From Brenneria izadpanahii (GTDB taxonomy: Bacteria; Pseudomonadota; Gammaproteobacteria; Enterobacterales; Enterobacteriaceae), in contig NZ_CP050854.1 in assembly GCF_017569925.1 (NCBI RefSeq), forward strand, positions 2,046,001 to 2,110,000: a stretch of 64,000 bases of DNA, in the 5' to 3' direction. Shown here piece after piece: positions 1 through 10,743 of the stretch. The notes beneath the pieces are model-generated. The model saw only the letters and a program-made list of their open reading frames with translations. It searched no databases and had not been told where the DNA came from. The position numbers and the translations under genes are program-made. Position 1 is the stretch's first letter; each line of letters starts with the position of its first letter.

Positions 1-1212
<1,212 letters not shown>

Positions 1213-1533
1213 GTAAGTTTTTAGCCTTATAAAAAAGCGCCGTTAGGCGCTTTTTTTTATGCAGTAATACGGCAATATTTTTTAATCAATAAAGCGTCTT
1301 CATTTCAATTTGATTACGACCCGATGAGTGTATTTGTCCGATAAATTTATTTAAAATCATAAGGATATATATTGTTTTGTGGCAATAACTATCCGTTGGT
1401 TGCTCTGTTCGATTAATTATTTAAATCAATGAAAAAATAAGCATCAGTAACTCATATTGCCCTGATTGACTTTTAAATACGCAGTGGCATGATGCGCTCA
1501 CTCTTTTCTGGTTGTTTGGTTATCCATTTCATT
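1213..1533. other. Intergenic region serS-ycaD (321 bases)
   Basis: Holds the serS terminator in its first 45 bases. The rest is AT-rich and presumably contains the ycaD promoter, but no box pair stands out clearly. No Shine-Dalgarno is obvious before the ycaD start. No other gene or repeat was seen. Confidence 0.6.
1231..1258 (+). terminator. Intrinsic terminator of serS
   Basis: A GCGCC/GGCGC stem with a GTTA loop is flanked by an A-run before it and eight T residues after it. It begins 19 bases after the serS stop codon. Confidence 0.9.
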
Positions 1534-2685
1534 ATGTCTGCTTACTCTCGCCCAGTGCTTTTATTGCTCTGCGGCCTTTTGCTGCTGACTATTTGTATTG
1601 CCGTATTAAATACGTTGGTGCCTATTTGGCTAAGTTATCAGCAGCTTCCTACCTGGCAGGTGGGGTTCGTCGGGTCGTCTTATTTCGGCGGGAATCTGGT
1701 CGGAACATTATTCGCCGGCAAATTAATCAGGCATTATGGATTCAATCGCAGCTATTATTTCGCCGCGCTGCTATTCGGCATAGCCACTGCCGGGTTGGGT
1801 ATTTCTGTCAATTTATGGAGCTGGCTGTTCTGGCGCTTTCTGGCCGGCGTGGGTTGCGCATTAATTTGGGTCGTGGTTGAAAGCGCATTGCTTTGTAGCG
1901 GCTCATCTACGCATAGAGGCCAGCTTTTGGCCTCATATATGATGGCCTATTACTTTGGCAGCGTAATGGGGCAGTTGCTGCTGGGTATGGTATCGACAGA
2001 GCTGTTGAGCGTTTTACCCTGGGCCGTGGCGTTAATTATTCTGGGCATATTGCCGTTACTGTTTGCGCATATTCCCGCGCCGATAAAGCAAGAACACAAA
2101 GTCCGTATCTGGAAGATGCTGAAATACCGCCATGCCCGGTTAGGGGTTCACGGCTGTGTGATCTCCGGCGTTATCCTGGGTTCGCTGTATGGATTAATGC
2201 CGCTTTACCTTTCTCATCAGGGTATGAGCGACGCGCGGGTCGGATACTGGATGGCATTGCTGATTAGCGCCGGCATTGTCGGACAGTGGCCAGTCGGACG
2301 CATGGCAGACCGGTACGGACGTTTGCTGGTTCTGCGAGTGCTGGCCTTTGCCGTAGTGATCGGCTGTCTTGCCATGCTGAGCGCCAGTCGCTATGCCATG
2401 GTTCCGGGATTATTTGTCTTGGGATGCGCCGGGTTTACGTTATACCCTGTCGCTATGTCATGGGCATGTGAAAAAGTCCGCCCTGACGAGCTGGTTGCCA
2501 TGAATCAGGCGCTGCTGCTGAGCTATACTCTTGGGAGCCTGAGCGGTCCTAGTTTAGCGGCGATATTGATGCAAACGTACTCCGATCGCCTGTTGTTTGT
2601 CCTTATCGCCGTGGTATCGCTGTGCTATCTGGTGATGCTGCTGAAAAAGGCCGATCATCATCCGAAACCGCTGGCGGCTGCCTGA
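1534..2685 (+). CDS. ycaD: YcaD-type MFS transporter
   Basis: Inner-membrane major facilitator superfamily protein of about 383 residues with roughly twelve hydrophobic segments. It matches E. coli YcaD closely across its length ([58 protein letters not shown] and [14 protein letters not shown]). The substrate is not known. [14 protein letters not shown] is the MFS signature loop between the two central helices of the C-terminal half. I chose the ATG at 1534 because the protein then starts MSAYSRPV, as in relatives (MSTYTRPV). An in-frame ATG at 1489 would add 15 residues that relatives lack. It is monocistronic and converges on pflA across a hairpin. Confidence 0.93.
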   Translation: MSAYSRPVLLLLCGLLLLTICIAVLNTLVPIWLSYQQLPTWQVGFVGSSYFGGNLVGTLFAGKLIRHYGFNRSYYFAALLFGIATAGLGISVNLWSWLFWRFLAGVGCALIWVVVESALLCSGSSTHRGQLLASYMMAYYFGSVMGQLLLGMVSTELLSVLPWAVALIILGILPLLFAHIPAPIKQEHKVRIWKMLKYRHARLGVHGCVISGVILGSLYGLMPLYLSHQGMSDARVGYWMALLISAGIVGQWPVGRMADRYGRLLVLRVLAFAVVIGCLAMLSASRYAMVPGLFVLGCAGFTLYPVAMSWACEKVRPDELVAMNQALLLSYTLGSLSGPSLAAILMQTYSDRLLFVLIAVVSLCYLVMLLKKADHHPKPLAAA

Positions 2686-2699
2686 GCCAAAATGACAAA

Positions 2700-2722
2700 C
2701 AGGCCGGAGTTTCCTTCGGCCT
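2700..2722. terminator. Hairpin between convergent ycaD and pflA
   Basis: CAGGCCG and CGGCCTG arms form a 7-bp stem between two convergent genes, followed by a short T-containing stretch. Position suggests bidirectional termination. Confidence 0.6.
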
Positions 2723-2772
2723 GCTCATTTCAATGCGCTAATCGATCACGAACGAGAGTTCTTTCGCTTGAA

Positions 2773-3513
2773 TTAATACATCACCTTATGGCCGTAACCT
2801 TCAAGGATTGATTTTACGCGTTCCATTGTCTCTGCTTGCGGCGGTTTAACGCCGTCAAGTTTGTACTCTTCACCCATTGCTATCCACTTGTGTTTACCCA
2901 GCTCGTGATAGGGAAGGAGTTCGATTTTTTCTATATTCGACATATTTTGGGTGAATTCGCCGAGCATATGGGCAGATTTGTCATCATCGGACCAGCCGGG
3001 AACGACGACATAACGTATCCAGGTACGTTGGTTACGCTTCGCCAGATAGCGGGCGAAGTCGAGGGTTCGATGGTTCGATACGCCAACCAGGTTTTGATGG
3101 ATATCGTCGTTCATCTGCTTTAGATCGAGCATAACCAAATCGGTGACGTCCAGAAGCTCATCAATCACCGGCTCATAGCGGCGCACAAAGCCGTTGGTAT
3201 CCAGACAGGTGTTGATCCCTTCCGCATGACAGGCGCGAAACCAATCACGTACAAATTCGGCTTGCAGAATCGCTTCCCCGCCGGATGCGGTGACGCCGCC
3301 GCCCGATGCGTTCATGAAATGGCGGTAAGTCACGACCTCTTTCATCAATTCTTCTACCGTAATTTCCTTACCGGCATGCGTGTCCCAGGTGTCTCGGTTA
3401 TGGCAATACAGGCAGCGCATCAGGCAGCCTTGAAAGAAAACGATAAAGCGGATGCCCGGGCCATCTACAGTACCGCAGGATTCAAAAGAGTGGATGCGAC
3501 CAGTTACTGACAT
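2773..3513 (-). CDS. pflA: Pyruvate formate-lyase 1-activating enzyme (radical SAM)
   Basis: Radical S-adenosylmethionine enzyme that makes the glycyl radical on PflB under anaerobic conditions. The 246 residues align end to end with E. coli PflA. The [4Fe-4S] motif CX3CX2C is at Cys30, Cys34 and Cys37 ([16 protein letters not shown]), and the GG-containing SAM-contacting segment [12 protein letters not shown] follows. It lies downstream of pflB on the same strand, separated by 279 bases with a pflB terminator and a further inverted repeat. It therefore probably also has its own promoter, as in E. coli. Nothing looks truncated. Confidence 0.98.
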   Translation of the reverse strand: MSVTGRIHSFESCGTVDGPGIRFIVFFQGCLMRCLYCHNRDTWDTHAGKEITVEELMKEVVTYRHFMNASGGGVTASGGEAILQAEFVRDWFRACHAEGINTCLDTNGFVRRYEPVIDELLDVTDLVMLDLKQMNDDIHQNLVGVSNHRTLDFARYLAKRNQRTWIRYVVVPGWSDDDKSAHMLGEFTQNMSNIEKIELLPYHELGKHKWIAMGEEYKLDGVKPPQAETMERVKSILEGYGHKVMY

Positions 3514-3630
3514 TGCAGGATTTTCTCCAGGTTTGACCGAACAATAGCGGTCTTTGTAAGCGCAGTCATAAGAGAACAGACGGCGTGTCTTTCACAATGG
3601 TGATAGAACACATTGTACGGCTATGCTGCG

Positions 3631-3697
3631 AATCTGTTTTGCCAGTCATCTACCATCTACGGCGTCGTGTTGAGATAGGTGGCTGGCAAAACAGATT
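3631..3697. repeat. 15-bp perfect inverted repeat between pflB and pflA
   Basis: AATCTGTTTTGCCAG at 3631-3645 is repeated in perfect inverted orientation at 3683-3697, with a 37-base spacer that can pair partly further. Transcribed from the reverse strand it would form a long stem-loop downstream of the pflB terminator. Role unknown: mRNA stabiliser, processing site or remnant of a small mobile element. Confidence 0.75.
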
Positions 3698-3730
3698 TTA
3701 ATGCTACGATTTAACGTTACGCGAGGCGAG

Positions 3731-3755
3731 AAAAAGGCCCCACATGCGTGGAGCC
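3731..3755 (-). terminator. Intrinsic terminator of focA-pflB
   Basis: On the reverse strand, GGCTCCAC and GTGGGGCC pair over 8 bp (one G-T pair) around a GCAT loop, followed by five T residues. It sits about 38 bases after the pflB stop. Confidence 0.88.
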
Positions 3756-3792
3756 TTTATTTTACGCCTTTTCAATCAGTCAGGGAAATTAG

Positions 3793-6078
3793 TTAGATTG
3801 ACTGAGTGAAAGTACGGGTGATTACATCCTGCTGTTGTTCTTTAGTCAGTGAGTTGAAACGCACTGCATAACCAGATACACGGATGGTCAACTGCGGATA
3901 TTTTTCCGGGTTTTCCATCGCATCAAGCAGCATTTCACGGTTCATCACGTTGACGTTCAGATGCTGACCACCTTCGATGTTGGCGGTTTCATGGTGAAAG
4001 TAACCATCCATCAGACCGGCAAGGTTGGCCTTACGAACATCGTCATCTTTACCCAGCGCATTCGGTACGATGGAGAAGGTATAAGAGATACCATCTTTCG
4101 CGTAGGCGAACGGCAGTTTCGCAACGGAAGTCAGAGAGGCGACGGCGCCTTTCTGGTCACGACCGTGCATCGGGTTGGCGCCAGGACCGAACGGCGCGCC
4201 AGCACGGCGTCCATCAGGCGTGTTACCGGTTTTCTTACCGTATACCACGTTGGAAGTGATGGTAAGAACGGACTGAGTCGGTACGGCGTTGCGGTAGGTA
4301 TGCAGCTTCTGAATTTTCTTCATGAAGCGTTCAACCAGGTCGCATGCCAGTTCATCAACGCGCGGGTCGTTGTTACCGAACTGCGGATATTCGCCTTCGA
4401 TGTCAAAGTCGATAGCCAGGCCGTCTTCGTCACGGATTGGTTTAACTTTGGCGTATTTGATGGCGGACAGGGAGTCGGCAGCAACGGACAGACCGGCGAT
4501 ACCACAAGCCATGGTGCGGTATACATCACGATCGTGCAGCGCCATCAGTACGGCTTCGTAGCTGTATTTGTCATGCATGTAGTGAATGACGTTCAGCGCG
4601 GTGACGTACTGTTTGGCCAGCCAATCCATGAAGTGATCCATGCGTTCCAGAACTTCGTCGAAGTTCAGGTATTCGCTCTTGATCGGTTCGGATTTCGGAC
4701 CAACCTGCATCTTCATTTTTTCATCCACGCCGCCGTTGATGGCATACAGCATGGTTTTAGCCAGGTTGGCGCGGGCGCCGAAGAACTGCATTTGTTTACC
4801 CACAACCATCGGGCTGACGCAGCAGGCAATCGCGTAATCGTCGCTGTTGAAGTCCGGACGCATCAAATCATCGTTTTCATATTGCAGAGAAGATGTATCG
4901 ATGGAGACTTTCGCCGCGAATTTTTTGAAGTTCAACGGCAGTTTTTCAGACCACAGGATGGTGATGTTCGGTTCCGGAGACGGCCCCATGGTGTACAGGG
5001 TGTTCAGGAAGCGGAAGCTGTTTTTGCTAACCAGCGTACGGCCGTCCAGACCCATACCACCCAGAGATTCGGTTGCCCAAATCGGGTCGCCGGAGAACAG
5101 TTCATCATATTCAGGAGTACGCAGGAAACGAACCATACGCAGTTTCATGACCAGGTGGTCAATCAGTTCCTGAGCTTGTTCTTCATTGATTTTGCCAGCG
5201 GCCAGGTCACGTTCGATGTAGATATCCAGGAAGGTGGAAACACGACCGAAGGACATGGCGGCGCCGTTCTGTGATTTCACCGCAGCCAGATAGCCGAAGT
5301 AAGTCCACTGTACCGCTTCTTGAGCGTTGGTCGCCGGGCGAGAAATGTCGCAACCGTATTTAGCGGCCATTTCTTTCAGTTGGCCAAGCGCGCGGTGCTG
5401 TTCGGCAATTTCTTCACGCAGACGGATAGTGGCTTCCAGATCTTCGCCGCTTTCCAGTTTTGGCTGCAGAGAAGCGAACTGGGCGAATTTGTCTTTCATC
5501 AGGAAGTCAATACCGTACAGCGCAACGCGACGGTAGTCACCGATGATACGACCACGGCCATAGGCGTCCGGCAGACCGGTCAGCACGCCGGATTTACGGC
5601 AGCGCAGGATGTCCGGCGTATAAACGTCAAACACGCCCTGGTTATGGGTTTTACGATATTCGGTAAAGATTTTTTTCAACTGAGGATCCAGCTCGCGGTT
5701 ATACGCTTTGCAGGAACCTTCAATCATTTTGATACCGCCGAATGGGATCAGCGCACGTTTCAACGGAGCATCGGTTTGCAGACCAACGATTTTTTCCAGG
5801 CTCTTATTGATATAGCCTGCATCGTGGGAGGTGATGGTCGATGCCAGGTTGGTATCAAAATCAACCGGCGCATGGGTGCGGTTTTCCAGCTTGACGCCTT
5901 CCATGACTTCATTCCACAGCTCAGTCGTCGCTGCGGTAGCGCCCGCCAGGAAGGATTCGTCACCTTCATACGGCGTGTAGTTTTTCTGAATGAAGTCACG
6001 AACGTTAACTCCATCCTGCCATTCACCTTTGCTAAAGCCTTGCCATGCGCTGGCCAGTTTTTCATTCAGATCGGTCAT
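3793..6078 (-). CDS. pflB: Formate C-acetyltransferase 1 (pyruvate formate-lyase)
   Basis: Glycyl-radical enzyme that converts pyruvate and CoA to acetyl-CoA and formate in anaerobic mixed-acid fermentation. The 761 residues align with E. coli PflB (760), with one extra residue in the [10 protein letters not shown] segment. The catalytic cysteine pair is present in IACCVSP (about Cys418-Cys419). The radical-bearing glycine near residue 735 is in RVSGYAVRF close to the C terminus. It is the second gene of focA-pflB, 57 bases after focA, and ends in a strong terminator. The long antisense open frames over it are codon-bias shadows. Confidence 0.98.
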   Translation of the reverse strand: MTDLNEKLASAWQGFSKGEWQDGVNVRDFIQKNYTPYEGDESFLAGATAATTELWNEVMEGVKLENRTHAPVDFDTNLASTITSHDAGYINKSLEKIVGLQTDAPLKRALIPFGGIKMIEGSCKAYNRELDPQLKKIFTEYRKTHNQGVFDVYTPDILRCRKSGVLTGLPDAYGRGRIIGDYRRVALYGIDFLMKDKFAQFASLQPKLESGEDLEATIRLREEIAEQHRALGQLKEMAAKYGCDISRPATNAQEAVQWTYFGYLAAVKSQNGAAMSFGRVSTFLDIYIERDLAAGKINEEQAQELIDHLVMKLRMVRFLRTPEYDELFSGDPIWATESLGGMGLDGRTLVSKNSFRFLNTLYTMGPSPEPNITILWSEKLPLNFKKFAAKVSIDTSSLQYENDDLMRPDFNSDDYAIACCVSPMVVGKQMQFFGARANLAKTMLYAINGGVDEKMKMQVGPKSEPIKSEYLNFDEVLERMDHFMDWLAKQYVTALNVIHYMHDKYSYEAVLMALHDRDVYRTMACGIAGLSVAADSLSAIKYAKVKPIRDEDGLAIDFDIEGEYPQFGNNDPRVDELACDLVERFMKKIQKLHTYRNAVPTQSVLTITSNVVYGKKTGNTPDGRRAGAPFGPGANPMHGRDQKGAVASLTSVAKLPFAYAKDGISYTFSIVPNALGKDDDVRKANLAGLMDGYFHHETANIEGGQHLNVNVMNREMLLDAMENPEKYPQLTIRVSGYAVRFNSLTKEQQQDVITRTFTQSI

Positions 6079-6135
6079 TTTACACCTACCTTTGATATGG
6101 ATTTTTTAAAATCCGACGTTGCGGCTGATTGCACG

Positions 6136-6993
6136 TTAGTGCTTGTCTCCGCCGCGCAAATAAATTACCCAGTATGTTAAACCTACAAGAAAGCCACCGC
6201 CAATAATGTTTCCTATCGTAACTGGAATCAGATTATCGTGGATAAAATGGCTAATAGTTAAATGTTCAAACTGAGAGGGCACCATCCCAACTGCTTGCCA
6301 AAATTCGGGGGTCGCGAAGTTTTTGATTACTATCCCCATCGGGATCATAAACATGTTGGCGATGCTGTGTTCAAAACCGCTGGCAACAAACATGCCGACC
6401 GGTAAAATCATCGCAAACATCTTGTCTGTCAGGCTATGGCCGGAATAACTCATCCACACGGCCAGGCATACCATCAGGTTTGCTAAAATCCCCAGACACA
6501 AGGCTTCAATAAAAGTATGCTCAAGCTTGTGTTCGGCGGTTTGCAGAATGTTGAGTCCCCATGCGCCATTGGCGACCATGTGTTCGCCGGAGAACCAAAT
6601 CAGCGCAACGAAGAAAAGCGCGCCTATCAGGTTACCGATATATACGTTAACCCAATTAAAGGCTAGCTGTTTCCAGGTAATACGTCCACTGGCTTTGGCA
6701 ATGACGGTCAGTACGGTGGAAGTAAATAAATCCGCACCACAAACGACAACCAGCATCAATCCCAGTGAGAAGCAAATACCGCCGATTAGCTTGGCAATAC
6801 CGAAAGGTATCGTTGCCGTACCGGTGGTCGCGGTAATATAAAAGACAAAAGCAATCGAGATAAAAACACCCGCGGTGATTGCCAGATAGAACGTTACCCA
6901 CGGTTTTTTTGTTGCTTTATAGACACCGGCATCTTCGGCAACTTTCGCCATTGCGGCCGGTAATAGCAGAGTGAAGGGGTTGTCAGCTTTCAC
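6136..6993 (-). CDS. focA: Formate channel FocA
   Basis: Pentameric inner-membrane formate/nitrite-transporter family channel that exports or imports formate made by PflB. The 285 residues carry about six hydrophobic helices and the family segments ITAGVFISIAF, VVCGADLFTSTV, NWVNVYIGNLIGA and ASGFEHSIANMFMIP. The latter includes the conserved pore histidine. The start codon is GTG at 6993, giving MKADNPFTLLLPAAM as in E. coli. It is the first gene of focA-pflB. The 443-base region upstream carries an FNR-like site at 7055-7068, consistent with the known anaerobic induction of this operon. Confidence 0.97.
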   Translation of the reverse strand: MKADNPFTLLLPAAMAKVAEDAGVYKATKKPWVTFYLAITAGVFISIAFVFYITATTGTATIPFGIAKLIGGICFSLGLMLVVVCGADLFTSTVLTVIAKASGRITWKQLAFNWVNVYIGNLIGALFFVALIWFSGEHMVANGAWGLNILQTAEHKLEHTFIEALCLGILANLMVCLAVWMSYSGHSLTDKMFAMILPVGMFVASGFEHSIANMFMIPMGIVIKNFATPEFWQAVGMVPSQFEHLTISHFIHDNLIPVTIGNIIGGGFLVGLTYWVIYLRGGDKH

Positions 6994-7054
6994 ACTAACT
7001 CTCTCTTAAAATTTATCAGCGTCGAGATACTAGCAAAGCGGTATAAAGCAAAAT

Positions 7055-7068
7055 TTGACGTGGATCAT
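7055..7068 (-). promoter_or_regulatory. Candidate FNR-binding site upstream of focA
   Basis: TTGACGTGGATCAT matches the FNR consensus TTGAT-N4-ATCAA at 8 of 10 defined positions. Its centre lies about 68 bases upstream of the focA start, in the region where anaerobic promoters are known in E. coli. Site assignment is inference. Confidence 0.55.
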
Positions 7069-7333
7069 ATTGCGCGAAACTAACACCGCTATGTGACAGG
7101 GTAAAGTCAGGTGTATTGCACTTATATTATTGATTTATATAATAAAAAATATTTTAAACTTTACAAAAATATTTGAATGACCGGGCGTTTTCATTCCGAT
7201 TTGGCGTTAATAAATATCACGCCTTGTATAATTTAAGTACGTTATTTTTGATGTAATTTAATTTAAATTTTACTATCTGATAACAATTGGCTTTTGCTTT
7301 AGCGGATATAACGGGAAACATAAATTTCCAAAC

Positions 7334-7366
7334 GACAATAACCCTTTTAAATTAAGGGTTATTGTC
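7334..7366. terminator. Perfect 13-bp hairpin downstream of ycaO
   Basis: GACAATAACCCTT and AAGGGTTATTGTC pair perfectly around a 7-base loop, about 70 bases after the ycaO stop. No strong T-run follows on the reverse strand, so it could be a weak terminator, a 3' end stabiliser or a regulator of read-through into focA. Confidence 0.5.
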
Positions 7367-7436
7367 TTGGATAATTCAGGGAGTTGAATATTACCACGCG
7401 GTAATGTGGTGAAAACCGCAAAGCGAATGTCGCGGG

Positions 7437-9212
7437 CTACTCTGCGGCATTAGTTTGTCGCCAGTAGCGATTTTTCGCCTGTTGCAGCTTCTCATAGGCG
7501 GCCAGCAATGCGCGATGGGCGGGGAGCGCGGCGAATGCATCATCAACGGTAAACAGCCCATGGAAGCTCTGTTCTCCGGATATTGCCGCGCTGGCGGCGT
7601 CCACTGTTTCACGTCCGTACATTTTCACGAAAGCGTCATAATACTCGGCAGGGTCGCGTTCTTGTTCCAGCGCCAGTTGTAAGAGCGTTTGCAGGCAACG
7701 ATAGTAATTACTGCGTGGCGCGCTGAAGACCGAACCGTTGAAATCCTGAGTCCATTCCGCCCAGCTTAACGCCTGTTCCAGATCGCCGCCGGCCAGAGCC
7801 AGCATCGATTTCAACTCGCCAATGCGCAGCGTGAACCAGCCGTTATCTTTCCCCGTGGCGATGCCAAGCAGCTCTCGTACCCGTGTGAAATCATCAAAAC
7901 CTTCGTCATCCAACTGTTGCAACAGGGCGAGGTAATCCTCTTTTTCCCAGTGGCTATCAGGTAACGCCAGCAGCGTGTCACGCAGATGGGCGCCCATGTT
8001 GTTATTGGCTAACAGCAGATCTTCCGCGGGATAAATATCCGACATGCCGGGAACCAGAATGCGGCAGGCGTAAACGGACAGGTGTTGATAATCAGCAATG
8101 TACACTTCTTTATCTTCCTGCTGAAAAATAGCCATCAGCGTGGCGAATTCTTCTTCCGTAGTGCCGCTGAAATCCCAGTCGACAAACTGGTAATCGGCAT
8201 GGGTCTTAAACATATCCCAGGAGATCAGACCGCTGGAATCGATAAAATGGGTTTCCAGATTGGCATGCTCTGCGACTTCTTCATCATCAAACGTCGGCGG
8301 GGTGAAAACATCCAGATCTTTCAACCCGCGGCCCTGCAACAGTTCAGTCACCGTTCGTTCCAGCGCTACGCCGAAATCAGGATGCGCGCCAAATGAGGCG
8401 AAGCAGGTGCCGTTGGCCGGATTAAACAGCACAACGCAAATAACCGGATAACGGCCGCCAAGAGAAGCATCGTAAGCGAAGATGGGGAAGCCCTCTTTTT
8501 CCAGCGTGGCGATGGCTTCAACCACGCCAGGGTAGCGCGCCAACGCTTCCTGCGGAATATGCGGCAGACTGATTGATTCGGCAATAATGCGATTTTTGAC
8601 GCTGCGTTCAAATACTTCGGATAAGCCCTGGACTCGCGCCTCGTTAGCCGTATTGCCGGCGGACATGCCGTTGGATACATACAGATTGCCGATGATATTC
8701 ATTGGAATATAGATCGTCTGTAAATCGGACTGGCGGATAAAAGGCAGCGCGCAGATCCCACGCTCGGCGTTGCCCGATTGCAGATCGATCAAATCGCTGG
8801 CGCCGAGTTCTTTTTCCGGATCGTAAAATTCACGCAGACGGGGATCCAGAATACCTTCCGGTAGCGTGTTGTCAGCCGGTATCGGAAACCACTTTTCATT
8901 GGGATAATGAACGAAATCGCTCTGAGCGATGGTTTTCCCAAGGTAAAAATCCGCAAAAAAGTAGTTTGTCGACAAACGCTCGAAGTATTCCCCCAGGGCG
9001 GAAGCCAGGGCCGCTTTCTTACTGGCGCCTTTACCATTGGTGAAGCAAAGCGGGCAGTCACGATCGCGAATGTGAACCGACCAGACGTTGGGCACGGGGT
9101 TTAACCATGAAGCTTCTTCGATGTTGAACCCCAGGTTTTGGAGTTGTTGCTGAAAACGGGCGATGGAGTCTTCCAGGGCGGCGTCTTTGCCTGGGATAAA
9201 CGTTTGAGTCAT
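7437..9212 (-). CDS. ycaO: YcaO, ribosomal protein S12 methylthiolation accessory factor
   Basis: YcaO-domain protein of 591 residues that follows E. coli YcaO closely (MTQTFIPGKDAALEDSIARF, FTNGKGASKKAALASALGEY, NIIGNLYVSNGMSAGNT, ALERTVTELLQGRG). The N-terminal half is the ATP-dependent YcaO catalytic fold, with the conserved Glu-rich ALGEYFERL helix. The C-terminal part is a TPR-like extension. In E. coli it is linked to beta-methylthiolation of S12 together with RimO. I chose the ATG at 9212 over the one at 9248 because MTQTFIPGKD is the conserved N terminus. The last residues diverge from E. coli, which is normal for this tail. Confidence 0.94.
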   Translation of the reverse strand: MTQTFIPGKDAALEDSIARFQQQLQNLGFNIEEASWLNPVPNVWSVHIRDRDCPLCFTNGKGASKKAALASALGEYFERLSTNYFFADFYLGKTIAQSDFVHYPNEKWFPIPADNTLPEGILDPRLREFYDPEKELGASDLIDLQSGNAERGICALPFIRQSDLQTIYIPMNIIGNLYVSNGMSAGNTANEARVQGLSEVFERSVKNRIIAESISLPHIPQEALARYPGVVEAIATLEKEGFPIFAYDASLGGRYPVICVVLFNPANGTCFASFGAHPDFGVALERTVTELLQGRGLKDLDVFTPPTFDDEEVAEHANLETHFIDSSGLISWDMFKTHADYQFVDWDFSGTTEEEFATLMAIFQQEDKEVYIADYQHLSVYACRILVPGMSDIYPAEDLLLANNNMGAHLRDTLLALPDSHWEKEDYLALLQQLDDEGFDDFTRVRELLGIATGKDNGWFTLRIGELKSMLALAGGDLEQALSWAEWTQDFNGSVFSAPRSNYYRCLQTLLQLALEQERDPAEYYDAFVKMYGRETVDAASAAISGEQSFHGLFTVDDAFAALPAHRALLAAYEKLQQAKNRYWRQTNAAE

Positions 9213-9460
9213 GGTTTTCACTTTTGTCTGCTTGAATAGGAGGTGCATGATACGGACTTTTTAGCGCAGACTCTATTTATTCTGTAACACATCGATAACA
9301 TAGGATGAGATGCAACCTATCAACAGGCGTTTTGCGGGACAAAACGCAATAAGCATTGCAGCCATAGGTGCCGAGTGATAAAACCGATACTAGACTAAAA
9401 CAGAGTGTTTTAAACCATTGTGATAAAATAATCGCTATTTCTTAGATGTGGTGAGGGGAA

Positions 9461-10546
9461 ATGACTCAGGTTTTTAATTTTAGCGCCGGTCCAGCAATGC
9501 TGCCGGTGGAAGTATTACGTCGGGCTGAACAGGAACTGTGCAATTGGCATGGCCTGGGTACATCGGTAATGGAAATCAGTCACCGCAGTAAAGAGTTTAT
9601 GCAGGTCGCTGCCGAGTCTGAACAGGATTTACGCGATTTACTGAAAGTCCCTTCCAATTATAAAGTGCTTTTCTGTCATGGCGGCGCCCGCGCGCAGTTT
9701 GCCGCGGTGCCGCTCAATCTTTTGGGCGATAAAACGCAGGCCGATTATATCGACGGCGGTTATTGGGCGCACAGCGCCGTTAAAGAAGCGGAAAAATACT
9801 GTACGCCGAATGTCGTGGATGTAAAAACGCGCGTAGACGGTCTGCGCAGCGTAAAACCGATGAGCGAGTGGGTACTGTCCGACGATTCCGCTTTCGTGCA
9901 TTATTGTCCCAATGAAACTATTGACGGCCTGGCGATCGAAGAAGAACCCGATTTCGGTGACAAAATCGTAGTGGCCGACTTCTCTTCCAGTATTTTATCC
10001 CGTCCTCTCGATGTCAGCCGCTATGGCGTAATCTACGCCGGCGCGCAGAAAAATATCGGGCCGGCCGGGCTGACGCTGGTTATCGTCCGCGAGGATTTGC
10101 TGGGTAAGGCGCGCCGCGAACTGCCGTCGATTCTTGATTATCAGATTCTGGCCGACAACGGCTCCATGTTTAATACTCCGCCGACCTTCGCCTGGTATCT
10201 TTCCGGCATGGTATTCAAATGGTTGAAAGAGCAGGGCGGTCTGGTTGAAATGGAAAAACGCAATCAGGACAAAGCCGATCTGCTTTACAATGCGATTGAT
10301 GATAGCAATTTCTATCGCAATGATGTGGCCAAAGGGAGCCGCTCCCGCATGAATGTGCCTTTCCTGCTGGCCGACGCCGAACTGGATAAGGTATTCCTGG
10401 AAGAAGCTCAGGCCGCCGGCCTGCATGCGCTGAAAGGACACCGCGCCGTGGGCGGTATGCGCGCCTCTATCTATAACGCGATGCCGCTGGAAGGCGTTAA
10501 AGCGCTGACTGAATTCATGGCGGATTTCGAGCGTCGTCACGGATAA
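9461..10546 (+). CDS. serC: Phosphoserine/phosphohydroxythreonine aminotransferase
   Basis: PLP-dependent class V aminotransferase for the second step of serine synthesis and for pyridoxine (vitamin B6) synthesis. The 361 residues begin [15 protein letters not shown], and the Schiff-base lysine is Lys197 in [12 protein letters not shown]. The [17 protein letters not shown] segment near the C terminus is the substrate-phosphate-binding region. The ATG at 9461 follows GAGGGGAA. It is followed by aroA, as in other enterobacteria, where the two are co-transcribed. A hairpin in the 197-base gap may reduce read-through. Confidence 0.97.
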   Translation: MTQVFNFSAGPAMLPVEVLRRAEQELCNWHGLGTSVMEISHRSKEFMQVAAESEQDLRDLLKVPSNYKVLFCHGGARAQFAAVPLNLLGDKTQADYIDGGYWAHSAVKEAEKYCTPNVVDVKTRVDGLRSVKPMSEWVLSDDSAFVHYCPNETIDGLAIEEEPDFGDKIVVADFSSSILSRPLDVSRYGVIYAGAQKNIGPAGLTLVIVREDLLGKARRELPSILDYQILADNGSMFNTPPTFAWYLSGMVFKWLKEQGGLVEMEKRNQDKADLLYNAIDDSNFYRNDVAKGSRSRMNVPFLLADAELDKVFLEEAQAAGLHALKGHRAVGGMRASIYNAMPLEGVKALTEFMADFERRHG

Positions 10547-10688
10547 TGGCTCCCACAGCCGTCATTCCCTCCGCGCGCGGGCGGGATTTTCTCATAAGGT
10601 AGCGCATTGATTATGATGAGACTGCTGCTTTTGCCGCGGCAATGACGGTTGAGAGAAGTTCGCTGAAGGCAATATTTTGTCAATAATC

Positions 10689-10715
10689 AGAAACCCCGGT
10701 ATAACCGGGGTTTCT
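10689..10715 (+). terminator. Hairpin between serC and aroA (attenuator-like)
   Basis: AGAAACCCCGGT and ACCGGGGTTTCT pair perfectly over 12 bp around a 3-base loop, with only a mixed T/G tail. It lies 28 bases upstream of the aroA start. A partial terminator that sets the serC:aroA ratio is plausible (inference). Confidence 0.7.
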
Positions 10716-10743
10716 GTGTTCACGTTTGGAGAATAAGTTTCAC

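Larger units (their letters stand above)
6994..7436. other. Regulatory region between ycaO and focA (443 bases)
   Basis: Holds an FNR-like site near focA and a perfect 13-bp hairpin close to the ycaO stop. In E. coli the corresponding stretch carries the multiple anaerobic pfl promoters controlled by FNR and ArcA. The AT-rich centre here is consistent with that, but I could not assign individual promoters by eye. Confidence 0.6.

Noticed and set aside
3961..5274. Long forward-strand open frame (437 codons) across pflB
   Set aside because: Antisense shadow of the highly expressed pflB; no ribosome-binding site or recognisable domain.
5320..6180. 286-codon forward frame over pflB/focA
   Set aside because: Antisense to two certain genes and without a start context.
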